In this document: positions 1-8,022 of the stretch, one piece after another
Position numbering within the stretch: the first letter of the stretch is position 1
How the letters are laid out: each line of letters opens with the position of its first letter
Notes under the pieces: generated by a model
Told to the model about the DNA's origin: nothing
Database searches by the model: none
What the model saw: the letters and a program-made list of their open reading frames with translations, nothing else
Position numbers and translations under genes: made by a program
Assembly (NCBI GenBank): GCA_900541195.1
Contig: UQIY01000018.1
Span: forward strand, 1-40,433
Source: an uncultured Collinsella sp.
Lineage (GTDB): Bacteria; Actinomycetota; Coriobacteriia; Coriobacteriales; Coriobacteriaceae
Reading direction: 5' to 3'
DNA length: 40,433 nt

Positions 1-21
1 TCAGATGTGTATAAGAGACAG
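1..21. other. Nextera/Tn5 adapter left on contig end
   Basis: Positions 3-21 are the 19-bp Tn5 mosaic end (AGATGTGTATAAGAGACAG) used in Nextera libraries, preceded by TC. Translating it gives the junk peptide MCIRDR at the head of the infB frame, and SLIHI at the tail of the reverse-strand ORF. Genomic sequence starts at about base 22. This is a sequencing artefact, not a transposon insertion. Confidence 0.97.
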
Positions 22-22
22 G

Positions 23-2395
23 GCCGAGGCCAAGAAGAAGGCCGAGCAGGAGCGCCCTGCCCGCGAGAAGGAGGAGGCTGCCCGCGAGGCCCAGCGCCGC
101 GCCGTTCCCGCTTCCGACTCCGGTTCGCGCTTCCGTTCGCTGCTCGACCAGATCGCCGCACAGGAGACCGTGCTCAAGGAGAAGAAGGACGCCGAGGAGA
201 AGGCCAAGGCCGAGCGCGCCTCCGAGCGCGGCAACCGTCGTAGCGGCAACAACGACCGTCGCGGTGGCCGTCGTAACGATCGCAACGCCTCCGACAACAA
301 CTCCGATCGCAACGCCTCCGAGAGCCGTCCGCACAGCCATCGCACCAACGCCAGCAACAACGTCGCTGCCGGCATGGACTTCCCCAACCCCGACAAGCAG
401 GGCAAGGGCAAGAAGCGCAAGGGCGGTCACGGCAACGATGAGGACCACTACAGCCGCATGGCTCGTGAGGCCGAGGAGTACAGCCGCGAGAAGGTGCTCG
501 AGGAGGCCCGCGCCGCCGTCGAGGAGGCCTCTCGCGAGTCCACCGGTCGCCGCAAGAAGCGCAAGGAGAAGCGCGAGCGCGAGGCTGCTAAGGCTCAGGA
601 GGAGCGCAAGATTGAGGAGGCGCTGGCCCAGGGCGTGAACCCCGAGGAGCTCGACGCCATCAAGGTCTCCCAGGGAGTTACCGTCCAGGAGCTCGCCGAG
701 GCGCTCGACGTTCCGGCCAACGACATCATCAAGCGCCTGTTCCTGCTGGGCACGCCGCTTACGATGACGCAGTCCATGTCCGACGACCTCGTCGAGCTCG
801 TTGCCGACGACCTGGGCCGTCAGATCAAGATCATCACCCCCGAGGAGGAGAACACCTTCTCGTTCTACGACGATCCCGCCGACCTTAAGCCCCGTGCCCC
901 GGTCGTCACCGTCATGGGTCACGTCGACCACGGCAAGACGAGCCTGCTCGACGCCATTCGTCACACCGGCGTCGCTGCCGGCGAGGCGGGCGGTATTACC
1001 CAGGCCATCGGTGCTTCGCAGGTCATGATCAACGACCGCAAGATCACCTTCATCGATACCCCGGGCCACGCCACCTTTACGGCCATGCGTGCCCGCGGTG
1101 CCAAGGTGACCGACATTGTCATCCTGATCGTGGCTGCCGACGACGGCGTCATGCCTCAGACCATCGAGTCGATCAACCACGCCAAGGCCGCCGGCGTACC
1201 CATCGTCGTCGCCGTCAATAAGATTGATAAGCCGGGCGCCAATCCCGACCGCGTGCGCCAGGAGCTCACCGAGTACGGCATCATCCCCGAGGAGTGGGGC
1301 GGACAGAACATGTTCGTCAACATTTCGGCCAAGCAGAAGATCGCTATCGACGACCTGCTCGAGACCGTGCTGCTCCAGGCCGACGTTCTCGAACTCAAGG
1401 CCAACCCCGACACCTTTGCCTCCGGTAACGTCCTCGAGGCCAAGCTCGACAAGGGCCGCGGCTCGGTTGCCACGGTGCTCGTGACCCGCGGTACCCTGCA
1501 CGTGGGCGATACGCTGGTCGCCGGTCTTACCTACGGCCGCGTCCGCGCCATGCTCGATCCCAAGGGCAACGCCGTCACCGAGGCCGGCCCCTCCGACGCC
1601 GTAGAGATCCTGGGCCTGCAGTCCGTGCCCAACGCCGGCGACGAGTTCCGTGTGTTCGAGGACGAGCGCGAGGCTCGCGCCCTGGCCGATGAGCGTTCGC
1701 TCAAGGCCCGTATCGAGGAGCAGAGCCGCGTGAAGCACGTCACGCTCGAGAACCTCTTCGAGACCATCGCCGACGCCGAGGTCAAGGAGCTCAACCTGAT
1801 CATCAAGGCCGACGTCCAGGGTTCCATCGAGGCCCTTCAGGACTCGCTCGACAAGATGGATCAGTCCGAGGTCCGCATCAACACGATCCACTCCGCTGTC
1901 GGTGCCATCAACGAGACCGACGTCGTCCTGGCCGACGCCTCCAACGCCATCATCATCGGCTTTGGCGTGCGTCCCGACGGCAAGGCCCGCTCTGCCGCCG
2001 AGCGTGAGGGCGTCGAGATCCGTTGCTACGACGTTATCTATAAGTGCCTCGAGGAGCTCGACGCTGCCCGCATCGGCATGCTCAAGCCCACCGAGGTCGA
2101 GGTCTCCACGGGTACCGCGACCGTCCTGGACACCTTCAAGGTGCCCAAAGTCGGTATCGCCGCCGGTGTCCGCGTCGAGGAGGGCGAGATCGCCGCGACC
2201 GATTCCGTGCGCCTGGTGCGTGACGGCATTGTGGTCTTCAACGGTAAGATCGCCTCGATGCGCCACTACAAGGACGAGGCCAAGAGCCTCAAGAGCGGTT
2301 CCGAGGGCGGCATTGGCCTGGAGAACTTCCAGGACATCAAGCCCGGCGATCAGATCGAGGGTTACCGCATCGACCAGGTTGCCCGTACCGAGTAG
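23..2395 (+). CDS. infB: Translation initiation factor IF-2 (5' truncated)
   Basis: GTPase that places initiator tRNA on the 30S subunit and promotes 50S joining. The 5' end is cut off by the contig edge. The visible first ~220 codons are a long, low-complexity, highly charged stretch rich in Glu, Lys, Arg, Asn and Asp, typical of the variable IF-2 N-terminus. Next come the IF2_N-like segment (VTVQELAEALDVPANDIIK) and the G domain, with G1 GHVDHGKTS near 915-940, DTPGHATF (G3), NKIDK (G4) and SAK (G5). Beta-barrel domains and the C-terminal initiator-tRNA-binding domain follow (ends DQVARTE, stop TAG). The frame runs through the adapter to an ATG at position 5 that is not a real start. rbfA begins 11 bp after the stop, the usual infB-rbfA order. 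Confidence 0.97.
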   Translation, partial: AEAKKKAEQERPAREKEEAAREAQRRAVPASDSGSRFRSLLDQIAAQETVLKEKKDAEEKAKAERASERGNRRSGNNDRRGGRRNDRNASDNNSDRNASESRPHSHRTNASNNVAAGMDFPNPDKQGKGKKRKGGHGNDEDHYSRMAREAEEYSREKVLEEARAAVEEASRESTGRRKKRKEKREREAAKAQEERKIEEALAQGVNPEELDAIKVSQGVTVQELAEALDVPANDIIKRLFLLGTPLTMTQSMSDDLVELVADDLGRQIKIITPEEENTFSFYDDPADLKPRAPVVTVMGHVDHGKTSLLDAIRHTGVAAGEAGGITQAIGASQVMINDRKITFIDTPGHATFTAMRARGAKVTDIVILIVAADDGVMPQTIESINHAKAAGVPIVVAVNKIDKPGANPDRVRQELTEYGIIPEEWGGQNMFVNISAKQKIAIDDLLETVLLQADVLELKANPDTFASGNVLEAKLDKGRGSVATVLVTRGTLHVGDTLVAGLTYGRVRAMLDPKGNAVTEAGPSDAVEILGLQSVPNAGDEFRVFEDEREARALADERSLKARIEEQSRVKHVTLENLFETIADAEVKELNLIIKADVQGSIEALQDSLDKMDQSEVRINTIHSAVGAINETDVVLADASNAIIIGFGVRPDGKARSAAEREGVEIRCYDVIYKCLEELDAARIGMLKPTEVEVSTGTATVLDTFKVPKVGIAAGVRVEEGEIAATDSVRLVRDGIVVFNGKIASMRHYKDEAKSLKSGSEGGIGLENFQDIKPGDQIEGYRIDQVARTE

Positions 2396-2406
2396 GGGGT
2401 AGCGCT

Positions 2407-2817
2407 ATGAAGCAAACGCAGGCAACCCGCCGTTTGGGCGAGCAGCTTCGCGAGAAGCTTGGTTATATCCTGCTCTTTGAGGTTTCCGATCCGCGTCTCG
2501 ACCTGGTCACCCTGACTGCGGTCGAGGTCGCGGTGGACCGTTCGTTCGCACGCGTGTACGTGTCGTGCGATGCGAGCCGCTACGATGAGGTCATGGAGGC
2601 ACTCGCCAGCGCCAAGGGCCGTATTCGCAGTCTGTTGGCTCGCTCGCTCGATTGGCGCGTCACGCCCGAGCTCGATTTTCGCATCGATCGCTCGACCGAT
2701 GAGGCCGAGCGCATCACGCGTGCGCTGGAAAACGTTCCGGCCACGCTTGCGATCGAAAAGGACGAGGACGGCTACCCGATAGCGGATGCCGCCCAGGAGG
2801 CAGCTTTAGATGACTAA
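2407..2817 (+). CDS. rbfA: Ribosome-binding factor A
   Basis: 136-residue KH-fold protein that helps mature the 5' end of 16S rRNA in the 30S subunit. The N-terminus (MKQTQATRRLGEQLREKLGYILLFEVSDPRLDLVTLTAVEVAVD) carries the RbfA pattern of basic helix, then VSDPRL, then the strand leading to ARVYVSC. The central part has the family helix (ASAKGRIRSLLARSLDWRVTPELDF), and a short acidic tail closes the protein. The length is normal for the family. The ATG has a modest GGGGTAG element upstream. The 3' end overlaps the next gene by 8 bp, which suggests translational coupling. It sits between infB and nrnA, a conserved order in Gram-positive bacteria. Confidence 0.96.
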   Translation: MKQTQATRRLGEQLREKLGYILLFEVSDPRLDLVTLTAVEVAVDRSFARVYVSCDASRYDEVMEALASAKGRIRSLLARSLDWRVTPELDFRIDRSTDEAERITRALENVPATLAIEKDEDGYPIADAAQEAALDD

Positions 2818-3853
2818 TTCCGCCGATCTCGCCTCGTGCGAGTCTGCAGATATTAAACGACGCATCCTCGAGCTTATCGAGGATGCGTCCTCCATTGCGA
2901 TCTCGGGTCACACCTCTCCCGACGGCGATGCCCTGGGCTCCGTGTTGGGTCTGGGCTTATCGCTTATGAAGGTGTTTCCCGACAAGGACATCGCCCTGCT
3001 GCTGGCAGACGACGATCCCGTTCCGCGCATCTACCGTTTTATGGAGGGCGCCGATCTGCTGGTGCCGGCATCTGCCTACACCGGCAACCCGGACCTGTTC
3101 ATCTCGGTGGACGTGCCGGTCGTCGAGCGCCTCAATAATTCCGCCGAGGTACTCCGTCGTTCGGCCCATGTGGCATGCTTTGACCATCACCCGGCGCGTG
3201 AGGAGTTTGCCGAGGTCAGCCTTAGGTGTGTCAATGCCGCTGCTTGCGCCATGATTATCGACCGCTTTTTGGCCGATTGCGGCATTACCGCAAGCGATAG
3301 CATCGCCACCTGCCTGCTGTGCGGCCTGGTCACCGATACCGGTCGTTTTCAGTATCAGAATGCCGATGCCGCAGCCTTTCATGCCGCCTCGCGTCTGGTG
3401 GCGCACGGTGCCGATCCGGCGCGCGTCGCGCTCGAGGTCTACCAGAGCATGCGTGTCGAGTTCTTGCACCTCAAGTCCATCGTCATGGGTCGCATCAAGA
3501 CGGTCGCGCACGGGCGCGTGGCGTATAGCTACGCCTACGAGAGCGACCTTAAGGACTGCGGCGTCACCTCGGACGAGTGCGACGGCCTGGTCGATGTGGT
3601 GCGCTCGGTGATGGGCGTCGAGGTCTGCCTGTTCCTTAAGGGCATCGAGGGCGATACCAAGGTGCGTGGCAACCTGCGCTCCAAGGGCGATCTTGATGTT
3701 TCCGAGATTGCGGCCAACTTTGGCGGAGGTGGGCACCACGCTGCCGCCGGCTTTACCAACGCCGGAACGATTTCCGAGACGCTCACCGCGGCACTTCCCA
3801 TGCTGGCCGAGCTGGTAGGGGAGGATCCCGCTTCGGTGACCGTCGAGCTCTAA
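2810..3853 (+). CDS. nrnA: DHH/DHHA1 nanoRNase / pAp phosphatase
   Basis: 347-residue DHH-superfamily phosphoesterase of the NrnA type. Known family members degrade 2-5-nt RNAs and dephosphorylate 3'-phosphoadenosine 5'-phosphate using Mn2+. Visible motifs are SGHTSPDGDALGS (motif I), VDVPVVERL (motif II region), the FDHHP signature at about residue 124, and LVTDTGRFQ (motif IV). The C-terminal DHHA1 substrate-binding motif GGGGHHAAAGF lies near residue 305. Its ATG sits inside the last codons of rbfA (8-bp overlap). The rbfA-nrnA-truB arrangement is common in Firmicutes and Actinobacteria and supports the assignment over the RecJ or GdpP families, which are larger. Confidence 0.93.
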   Translation: MTNSADLASCESADIKRRILELIEDASSIAISGHTSPDGDALGSVLGLGLSLMKVFPDKDIALLLADDDPVPRIYRFMEGADLLVPASAYTGNPDLFISVDVPVVERLNNSAEVLRRSAHVACFDHHPAREEFAEVSLRCVNAAACAMIIDRFLADCGITASDSIATCLLCGLVTDTGRFQYQNADAAAFHAASRLVAHGADPARVALEVYQSMRVEFLHLKSIVMGRIKTVAHGRVAYSYAYESDLKDCGVTSDECDGLVDVVRSVMGVEVCLFLKGIEGDTKVRGNLRSKGDLDVSEIAANFGGGGHHAAAGFTNAGTISETLTAALPMLAELVGEDPASVTVEL

Positions 3854-3868
3854 CTTTTTGGATGGTAC

Positions 3869-4801
3869 ATGGCTCGTCGTACACCTTCTCAACTTAATAT
3901 GCTGCTTGCCGTCGATAAGCCGGTGGGCTGCACGTCCCACGACGTGGTTTCGCAATGCCGACGCGCCCTCCATGAGCGGCGCATCGGTCATGCCGGAACG
4001 CTCGACCCCATGGCATCGGGTGTCATGGTGGTGGGCGTGGGCCAGGCCACGCGTCTGCTGGGCATGCTCACGCTCGATACCAAAAGCTACGTCGCCGACA
4101 TTTCGTTTGGCGTCGAGACCAATACCGATGATGCGGAGGGCGAGGCCGTCCGCACAGTGCCCATTGCCGCTGACCTGCGCGATCCGTCCTATGCCCGCGA
4201 GCGCCTGTGCGCCATGCTGGGCCCGCAGATGCAGGTACCGCCGGCGTTTTCGGCCATTTCGGTCAACGGCGTGCGCGCCTATAAGGCTGCGCGCGAAGGC
4301 AACGCCGTTGAGTTGCCCCCGCGTCCGGTCGAGGTGTACTCCGCTGACCTGATTGCCGTGAGCGGCGAGGGCGAAGCGTGCGTTTGGACCGTGGCGTTTT
4401 CGGTGAGCAAGGGCACCTATATCCGTGCGCTCGCTCGCGATTTGGGCCGCGCCTGCGACAACGCGGCACATATTTCCGCGCTGCGCCGTACGGCCTCCGG
4501 TGTTGTTTCCATCGGTGCCTGCCATGCGGTCGAGGAACTTTCTGCCGAATCCGCTGCCGGCTTTGCCTTGGATCCCATTGCGGCACTGGGCGCCACGCGC
4601 GTCGACTTGCCGGGTGACCTTGCCGACGATCTGCTGTGCGGACGTCGTATTCCTATTGAGCGCGCGCTTGTGGGCTTCGATGCGTCGAAGGCGCCGTTTG
4701 CGCTGGTGCTCGATGGCGGGCTCAAGGCGCTCGCTCGTATCGAGGGCGGTCGCTTTGTAATGGAGCACGTCTTTCCGCAGGCGATCGGCGGTGTTCGATG
4801 A
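3869..4801 (+). CDS. truB: tRNA pseudouridine(55) synthase TruB
   Basis: 310-residue pseudouridine synthase that isomerises U55 in the T-loop of tRNAs. The N-terminal motif LLAVDKPVGCTSHDVV and the catalytic-Asp motif GHAGTLDPMASGV (Asp near residue 46) are diagnostic. KGTYIRALARDLG, further on, is the conserved TruB substrate-binding block, and a C-terminal PUA-like segment follows. I used the ATG at 3869; an in-frame ATG ten codons later (before LLAVDKP) would also fit because the Shine-Dalgarno upstream is weak. The stop overlaps the start of ribF by 4 bp (ATGA). Confidence 0.96.
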   Translation: MARRTPSQLNMLLAVDKPVGCTSHDVVSQCRRALHERRIGHAGTLDPMASGVMVVGVGQATRLLGMLTLDTKSYVADISFGVETNTDDAEGEAVRTVPIAADLRDPSYARERLCAMLGPQMQVPPAFSAISVNGVRAYKAAREGNAVELPPRPVEVYSADLIAVSGEGEACVWTVAFSVSKGTYIRALARDLGRACDNAAHISALRRTASGVVSIGACHAVEELSAESAAGFALDPIAALGATRVDLPGDLADDLLCGRRIPIERALVGFDASKAPFALVLDGGLKALARIEGGRFVMEHVFPQAIGGVR

Positions 4802-5805
4802 TGCTGGACTCCCACGAGCTCGCGCGTATTTTTTTCGCGGGCGAGTCGGATGAGCCCCGTATCGTCTCCGCCGATGCGTTTGATGATTGCGCGAGCCTGG
4901 GCGCCGCGTCGATCGCCATCGGCGTGTTCGACGGTGTGCATCGGGGGCATCACGAACTGATCGACGCGGTCGTTCACGATGCGCGTGACCATGGCTGCAA
5001 GGCGGTCGTGGTCACCTTCGATCCCGACCCGGACGTGGTGGTGAGCCCTTCGCCTGCTCAAAAACTGATGACGACGGCCGACCGTCTGCATGCCCTGGCT
5101 CTCACCGGGGTCGATGCGGTCGTAGCTGTTCCCTTTACGCCTGCGGTGGCGGCACTCGACCACGTGGGCTTTCTTAAGCTGCTGTCGCGCGTCGTCGATA
5201 TCCGCTCGATTCGTGTGGGTAGCGACTTTAGGTTGGGTCGCGGCGGTGCCTCGGGCGTTGCCGAGATGCAGGCATGGGGTACCGAGCGCGGCGTTGACGT
5301 CTATGGCCACGAGCTGCTGTGCGTCGATGGGCAGACGATTTGTGCTACCCGTATTCGCCAGGAGCTCCGCCAGGGTCATGTTGAGCTTGCCGCCGAGCTG
5401 CTCGGCCGCCCGTACATGCTGCGAGGTATTGTTGCCGGCGGTCGTCACCAGGGCTCCGACATGGGTTTTCCCACGGCAAACATCCAGGTACCCGAGGGCA
5501 TCCAGGTTCCTGCCGATGGCGTCTACGAGGGCCTGGTGCTTGTCGACGATACCGTTTGGCCCGCTGCCGTCAATGTGGGCCTGCCGCCGACGTATGCCGA
5601 CGATGCCGCCTCGGCTCATCTCGAGGCCAACTTGATCGGGTATGCAGGCGACCTGTACGGTGCCTCGGTTTCGCTGGCGTTTACGCGCTGGCTGCGCCCG
5701 TCGCGCGTGTTCGATTCGCTGGACGAGTTGATCGCGACCGTCGAGGGCAATATTGACGATATCCGTCATCATTTGGGTGAGCAGGGGGTGAGCATCCGTG
5801 ATTAG
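4798..5805 (+). CDS. ribF: Bifunctional riboflavin kinase / FAD synthetase
   Basis: 335-residue enzyme making FMN from riboflavin and then FAD. The N-terminal nucleotidyltransferase half shows GVFDGVHRGHHELI (HxGH-type ATP site) near residues 42-55, VVTFDPDP, and an ATRIRQEL segment. The C-terminal flavokinase half has GRPYMLRGIVAGGRHQGSDMGFPTANI, with the PTAN Mg-ATP motif near residue 225, and the downstream YEGLV and NVGLPPTY strands. The length is slightly above the usual ~310. It starts on an ATGA overlap with truB; a second Met follows immediately. The 3' end overlaps dnaG by 8 bp, an unusual junction because ribF is more often followed by rpsO. Confidence 0.95.
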   Translation: MMLDSHELARIFFAGESDEPRIVSADAFDDCASLGAASIAIGVFDGVHRGHHELIDAVVHDARDHGCKAVVVTFDPDPDVVVSPSPAQKLMTTADRLHALALTGVDAVVAVPFTPAVAALDHVGFLKLLSRVVDIRSIRVGSDFRLGRGGASGVAEMQAWGTERGVDVYGHELLCVDGQTICATRIRQELRQGHVELAAELLGRPYMLRGIVAGGRHQGSDMGFPTANIQVPEGIQVPADGVYEGLVLVDDTVWPAAVNVGLPPTYADDAASAHLEANLIGYAGDLYGASVSLAFTRWLRPSRVFDSLDELIATVEGNIDDIRHHLGEQGVSIRD

Positions 5806-7912
5806 CGATGAGGAAAAAGACCAGGTGCGCGCTGCGTCCGATCTGGTTGCCATTGTGCAGGAAACGGTTGAGCTCAAGCCCCGCGGTCATGAGTTTTGGG
5901 GTTGCTGCCCCTTCCATGGCGAAAAGACCCCGTCGTTTCATATTATCCCCGCCACGCAGGTGTGGCACTGCTTTGGCTGTGGCGAGGGCGGCGACGTCTT
6001 CACCTACATCATGAAGCGCGAGAACCTGAGCTTCCCTGAGTCGATTCGCTACCTGGCCGACCGTGCCGGCATTGAGCTGCACGATACCGGCGCCTATCGC
6101 GAGCGCGGCACCAAGCGTGCCCGCATCTACGACCTGTGCGCCGAGACCGCCCAGTTCTACCACACCATGCTCATGCGCGGTAAGGACAGCCGTCCGCGCG
6201 AGTATTTCGCCAGCCGCGGTATGGGCGGCGACGTCTGCCGCCGCTACTGCCTGGGTTTTGCGCCGGGTCGCAACGCGCTGGTTTCGCATCTGTCGCAGGC
6301 AGGCTTTACCCCGCAGGAAATGATCGATGCCAACGTGGCCGTGAGCCGTGGGCGCGGGCAGCTTGCCGACCGTTTTTACGACCGCGTGATGTTTCCCATC
6401 TTTGATGAGCAGGGTCATAACATCGCCTTTGGCGGGCGCATTATGGGCGACGGCCAGCCTAAGTACCTCAACACCGCCGAGACGAGCGTGTTCCATAAAA
6501 AGCGAAACCTCTACGGCTTTAACTGGGCTAAGGAGTTTATCGTCGCGCAGGATACCGCCATCGTGGTGGAGGGATATACCGACTGTATCGCCTGCTGGGA
6601 GGCGGGGATCAAAAACGTCGTCGCCACGCTGGGTACGGCGTTGACGGAACATCATGTAAAGACGCTCACCCGCTTTGCCAAGCGCATTGTATATATGTTC
6701 GATGGCGACGCTGCCGGTCAAAAGGCCGCGCGCCGCGCGATTCAGTTTATCGAGCAGGATTCGATGGACCTGCGCTGCGTGGTGCTTCCCGACGGCAACG
6801 ACCCCATGGAGTTCATCACCGCGCATGGTGGCGAGGCGTTGCAGGCGCGTATCGACGCCGCCGAGCCCCTCATGGACTTTGTGTACCGCTCACTGCAGGA
6901 GTCGAGCGACATTTCCACGCCGGGCGGTCGTGCCAAGGCGCTCGAGGATGCGCTGACGCTCATCTATCCGCTGCGCAATAGCTACATGATCGATACGTAC
7001 TTTATCCAGATTGCCGACCTGCTGGGGTTGGACTTGGAGACGGTGCGTTCGAGCTCGGGCCGTGTGTTTCGCGATGTTGCCAAGCGCGAGGACGCCGAGC
7101 GTCGTCGCGAGCAGAACTACGAGCGCCAGCGGGCGCAAACCGAGCGTGCAGGCAGCGCAGGCGGTCGGGCGTCTGGTTCGCAGGGGGCGTCTCGCGGTGC
7201 CTGGGCGTCGGGTGCGACGCCGCCGGTGTCCACACCGGTCGAGGAAGAGCCGTACGACTATGTGCCGCTCGAGGCCTATGGGGCCGCGCCGGTCGAGGTC
7301 GTCGACGACATGCCTCCGATCGATGTGCCGGTTGGCATGGATGGCGCGGCGCCGGTTGCCGGTGCAACGGACGCGTCTGCGGCACCGACGATGCCGATCG
7401 TGCTGACCGACCTGGAACGAAAGTCTTTGGCGGGGGAGCGCGAGCTGCTGACGATGCTCACGAGCTATCCCGACCTGTTCCGCACGTATGCCGACCGCAT
7501 CTGCTCGATCGAGTGGGTAGATCCGCGCCACGAGTCCATCGCATGGGCCGTGCTCGCGACGCCGCCGGGCACCGACCCCACGGCGTGCATGGATGCGGCG
7601 CGCGCGGTGTGTCCCGAGGCAGCGTCGCTTGTCAGCGCCGGGCGCATTTCGTCGACGAGTAAGCACCCCACCGAGACGAACATCGTGTTTATGCTCGACA
7701 CCCTCGAGCTCTACACCATCAAGCGCCGCATGCGCGCCGCACAGGCCAAGCTTCGCCAGGACCGATCGCTCGACGATGAGGCACGCCGTGTGCTGACGAT
7801 GCAAGCGATGCAAGATTCTCAGCGCCAGCGCGAGCTCCAAAAGTCGATCGGCGGCGTGGCCGATCCGTTCCGTTTGATCGGTTTGGAGATTGCGGGCGCC
7901 GACCAGGCCTAG
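5798..7912 (+). CDS. dnaG: DNA primase DnaG
   Basis: 704-residue replicative primase. An N-terminal zinc-binding domain shows CPFHGEKTPSF followed by WHCFGCGEGGD (CHC2 zinc ligands, about residues 36-63). The catalytic core carries FGGRIMGDGQPKYLNT and the TOPRIM acidic motifs VVEGYTDCIA (about 252) and YMFDGDAAGQKAA (about 298). A low-complexity Arg/Gln/Ala/Val/Pro linker (about 425-530) separates the core from a C-terminal helicase-interaction domain (LAGERELLTMLTSYPDLF onward). That linker is longer than in well-studied DnaGs, and total length is above the typical ~600. The GTG start lies within the ribF stop region, so dnaG appears co-transcribed and coupled to the infB-ribF operon. Confidence 0.96.
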   Translation: MISDEEKDQVRAASDLVAIVQETVELKPRGHEFWGCCPFHGEKTPSFHIIPATQVWHCFGCGEGGDVFTYIMKRENLSFPESIRYLADRAGIELHDTGAYRERGTKRARIYDLCAETAQFYHTMLMRGKDSRPREYFASRGMGGDVCRRYCLGFAPGRNALVSHLSQAGFTPQEMIDANVAVSRGRGQLADRFYDRVMFPIFDEQGHNIAFGGRIMGDGQPKYLNTAETSVFHKKRNLYGFNWAKEFIVAQDTAIVVEGYTDCIACWEAGIKNVVATLGTALTEHHVKTLTRFAKRIVYMFDGDAAGQKAARRAIQFIEQDSMDLRCVVLPDGNDPMEFITAHGGEALQARIDAAEPLMDFVYRSLQESSDISTPGGRAKALEDALTLIYPLRNSYMIDTYFIQIADLLGLDLETVRSSSGRVFRDVAKREDAERRREQNYERQRAQTERAGSAGGRASGSQGASRGAWASGATPPVSTPVEEEPYDYVPLEAYGAAPVEVVDDMPPIDVPVGMDGAAPVAGATDASAAPTMPIVLTDLERKSLAGERELLTMLTSYPDLFRTYADRICSIEWVDPRHESIAWAVLATPPGTDPTACMDAARAVCPEAASLVSAGRISSTSKHPTETNIVFMLDTLELYTIKRRMRAAQAKLRQDRSLDDEARRVLTMQAMQDSQRQRELQKSIGGVADPFRLIGLEIAGADQA

Positions 7913-7979
7913 ATGTTGTGGTCAACCAGCGTATTTGCGCCTATATCCAGTCTGAATTTTGGGTATAGACGTCAATGTG

Positions 7980-7990
7980 TGTGCTAAAGT
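7980..7990 (+). promoter_or_regulatory. Candidate extended -10 promoter for rpoD
   Basis: TGTGCTAAAGT: a TG-n element directly before TAAAGT (7985-7990) in the 110-bp gap after dnaG. No convincing -35 lies 16-18 bp upstream. Very similar TGTGGTA...T elements recur before other genes in the window (15190, 16291), which is why I record it. It would let rpoD be expressed apart from the upstream operon. Confidence 0.4.
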
Positions 7991-8022
7991 AATGAGTCCT
8001 GTGGACTATGAAGGGAGAATCT

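Noticed and set aside
200..350. Tandem-repeat-like Asn/Arg/Ser-rich sequence in infB (possible repeat or CRISPR)
   Set aside because: It is in frame and is the usual low-complexity IF-2 N-terminus; no regular spacer-repeat pattern is seen here or elsewhere in the window.
2957..5877. 603- and 486-codon minus-strand frames antisense to nrnA, truB and ribF
   Set aside because: Same codon-bias shadow; the overlapping + strand genes have complete catalytic motifs and operon spacing.
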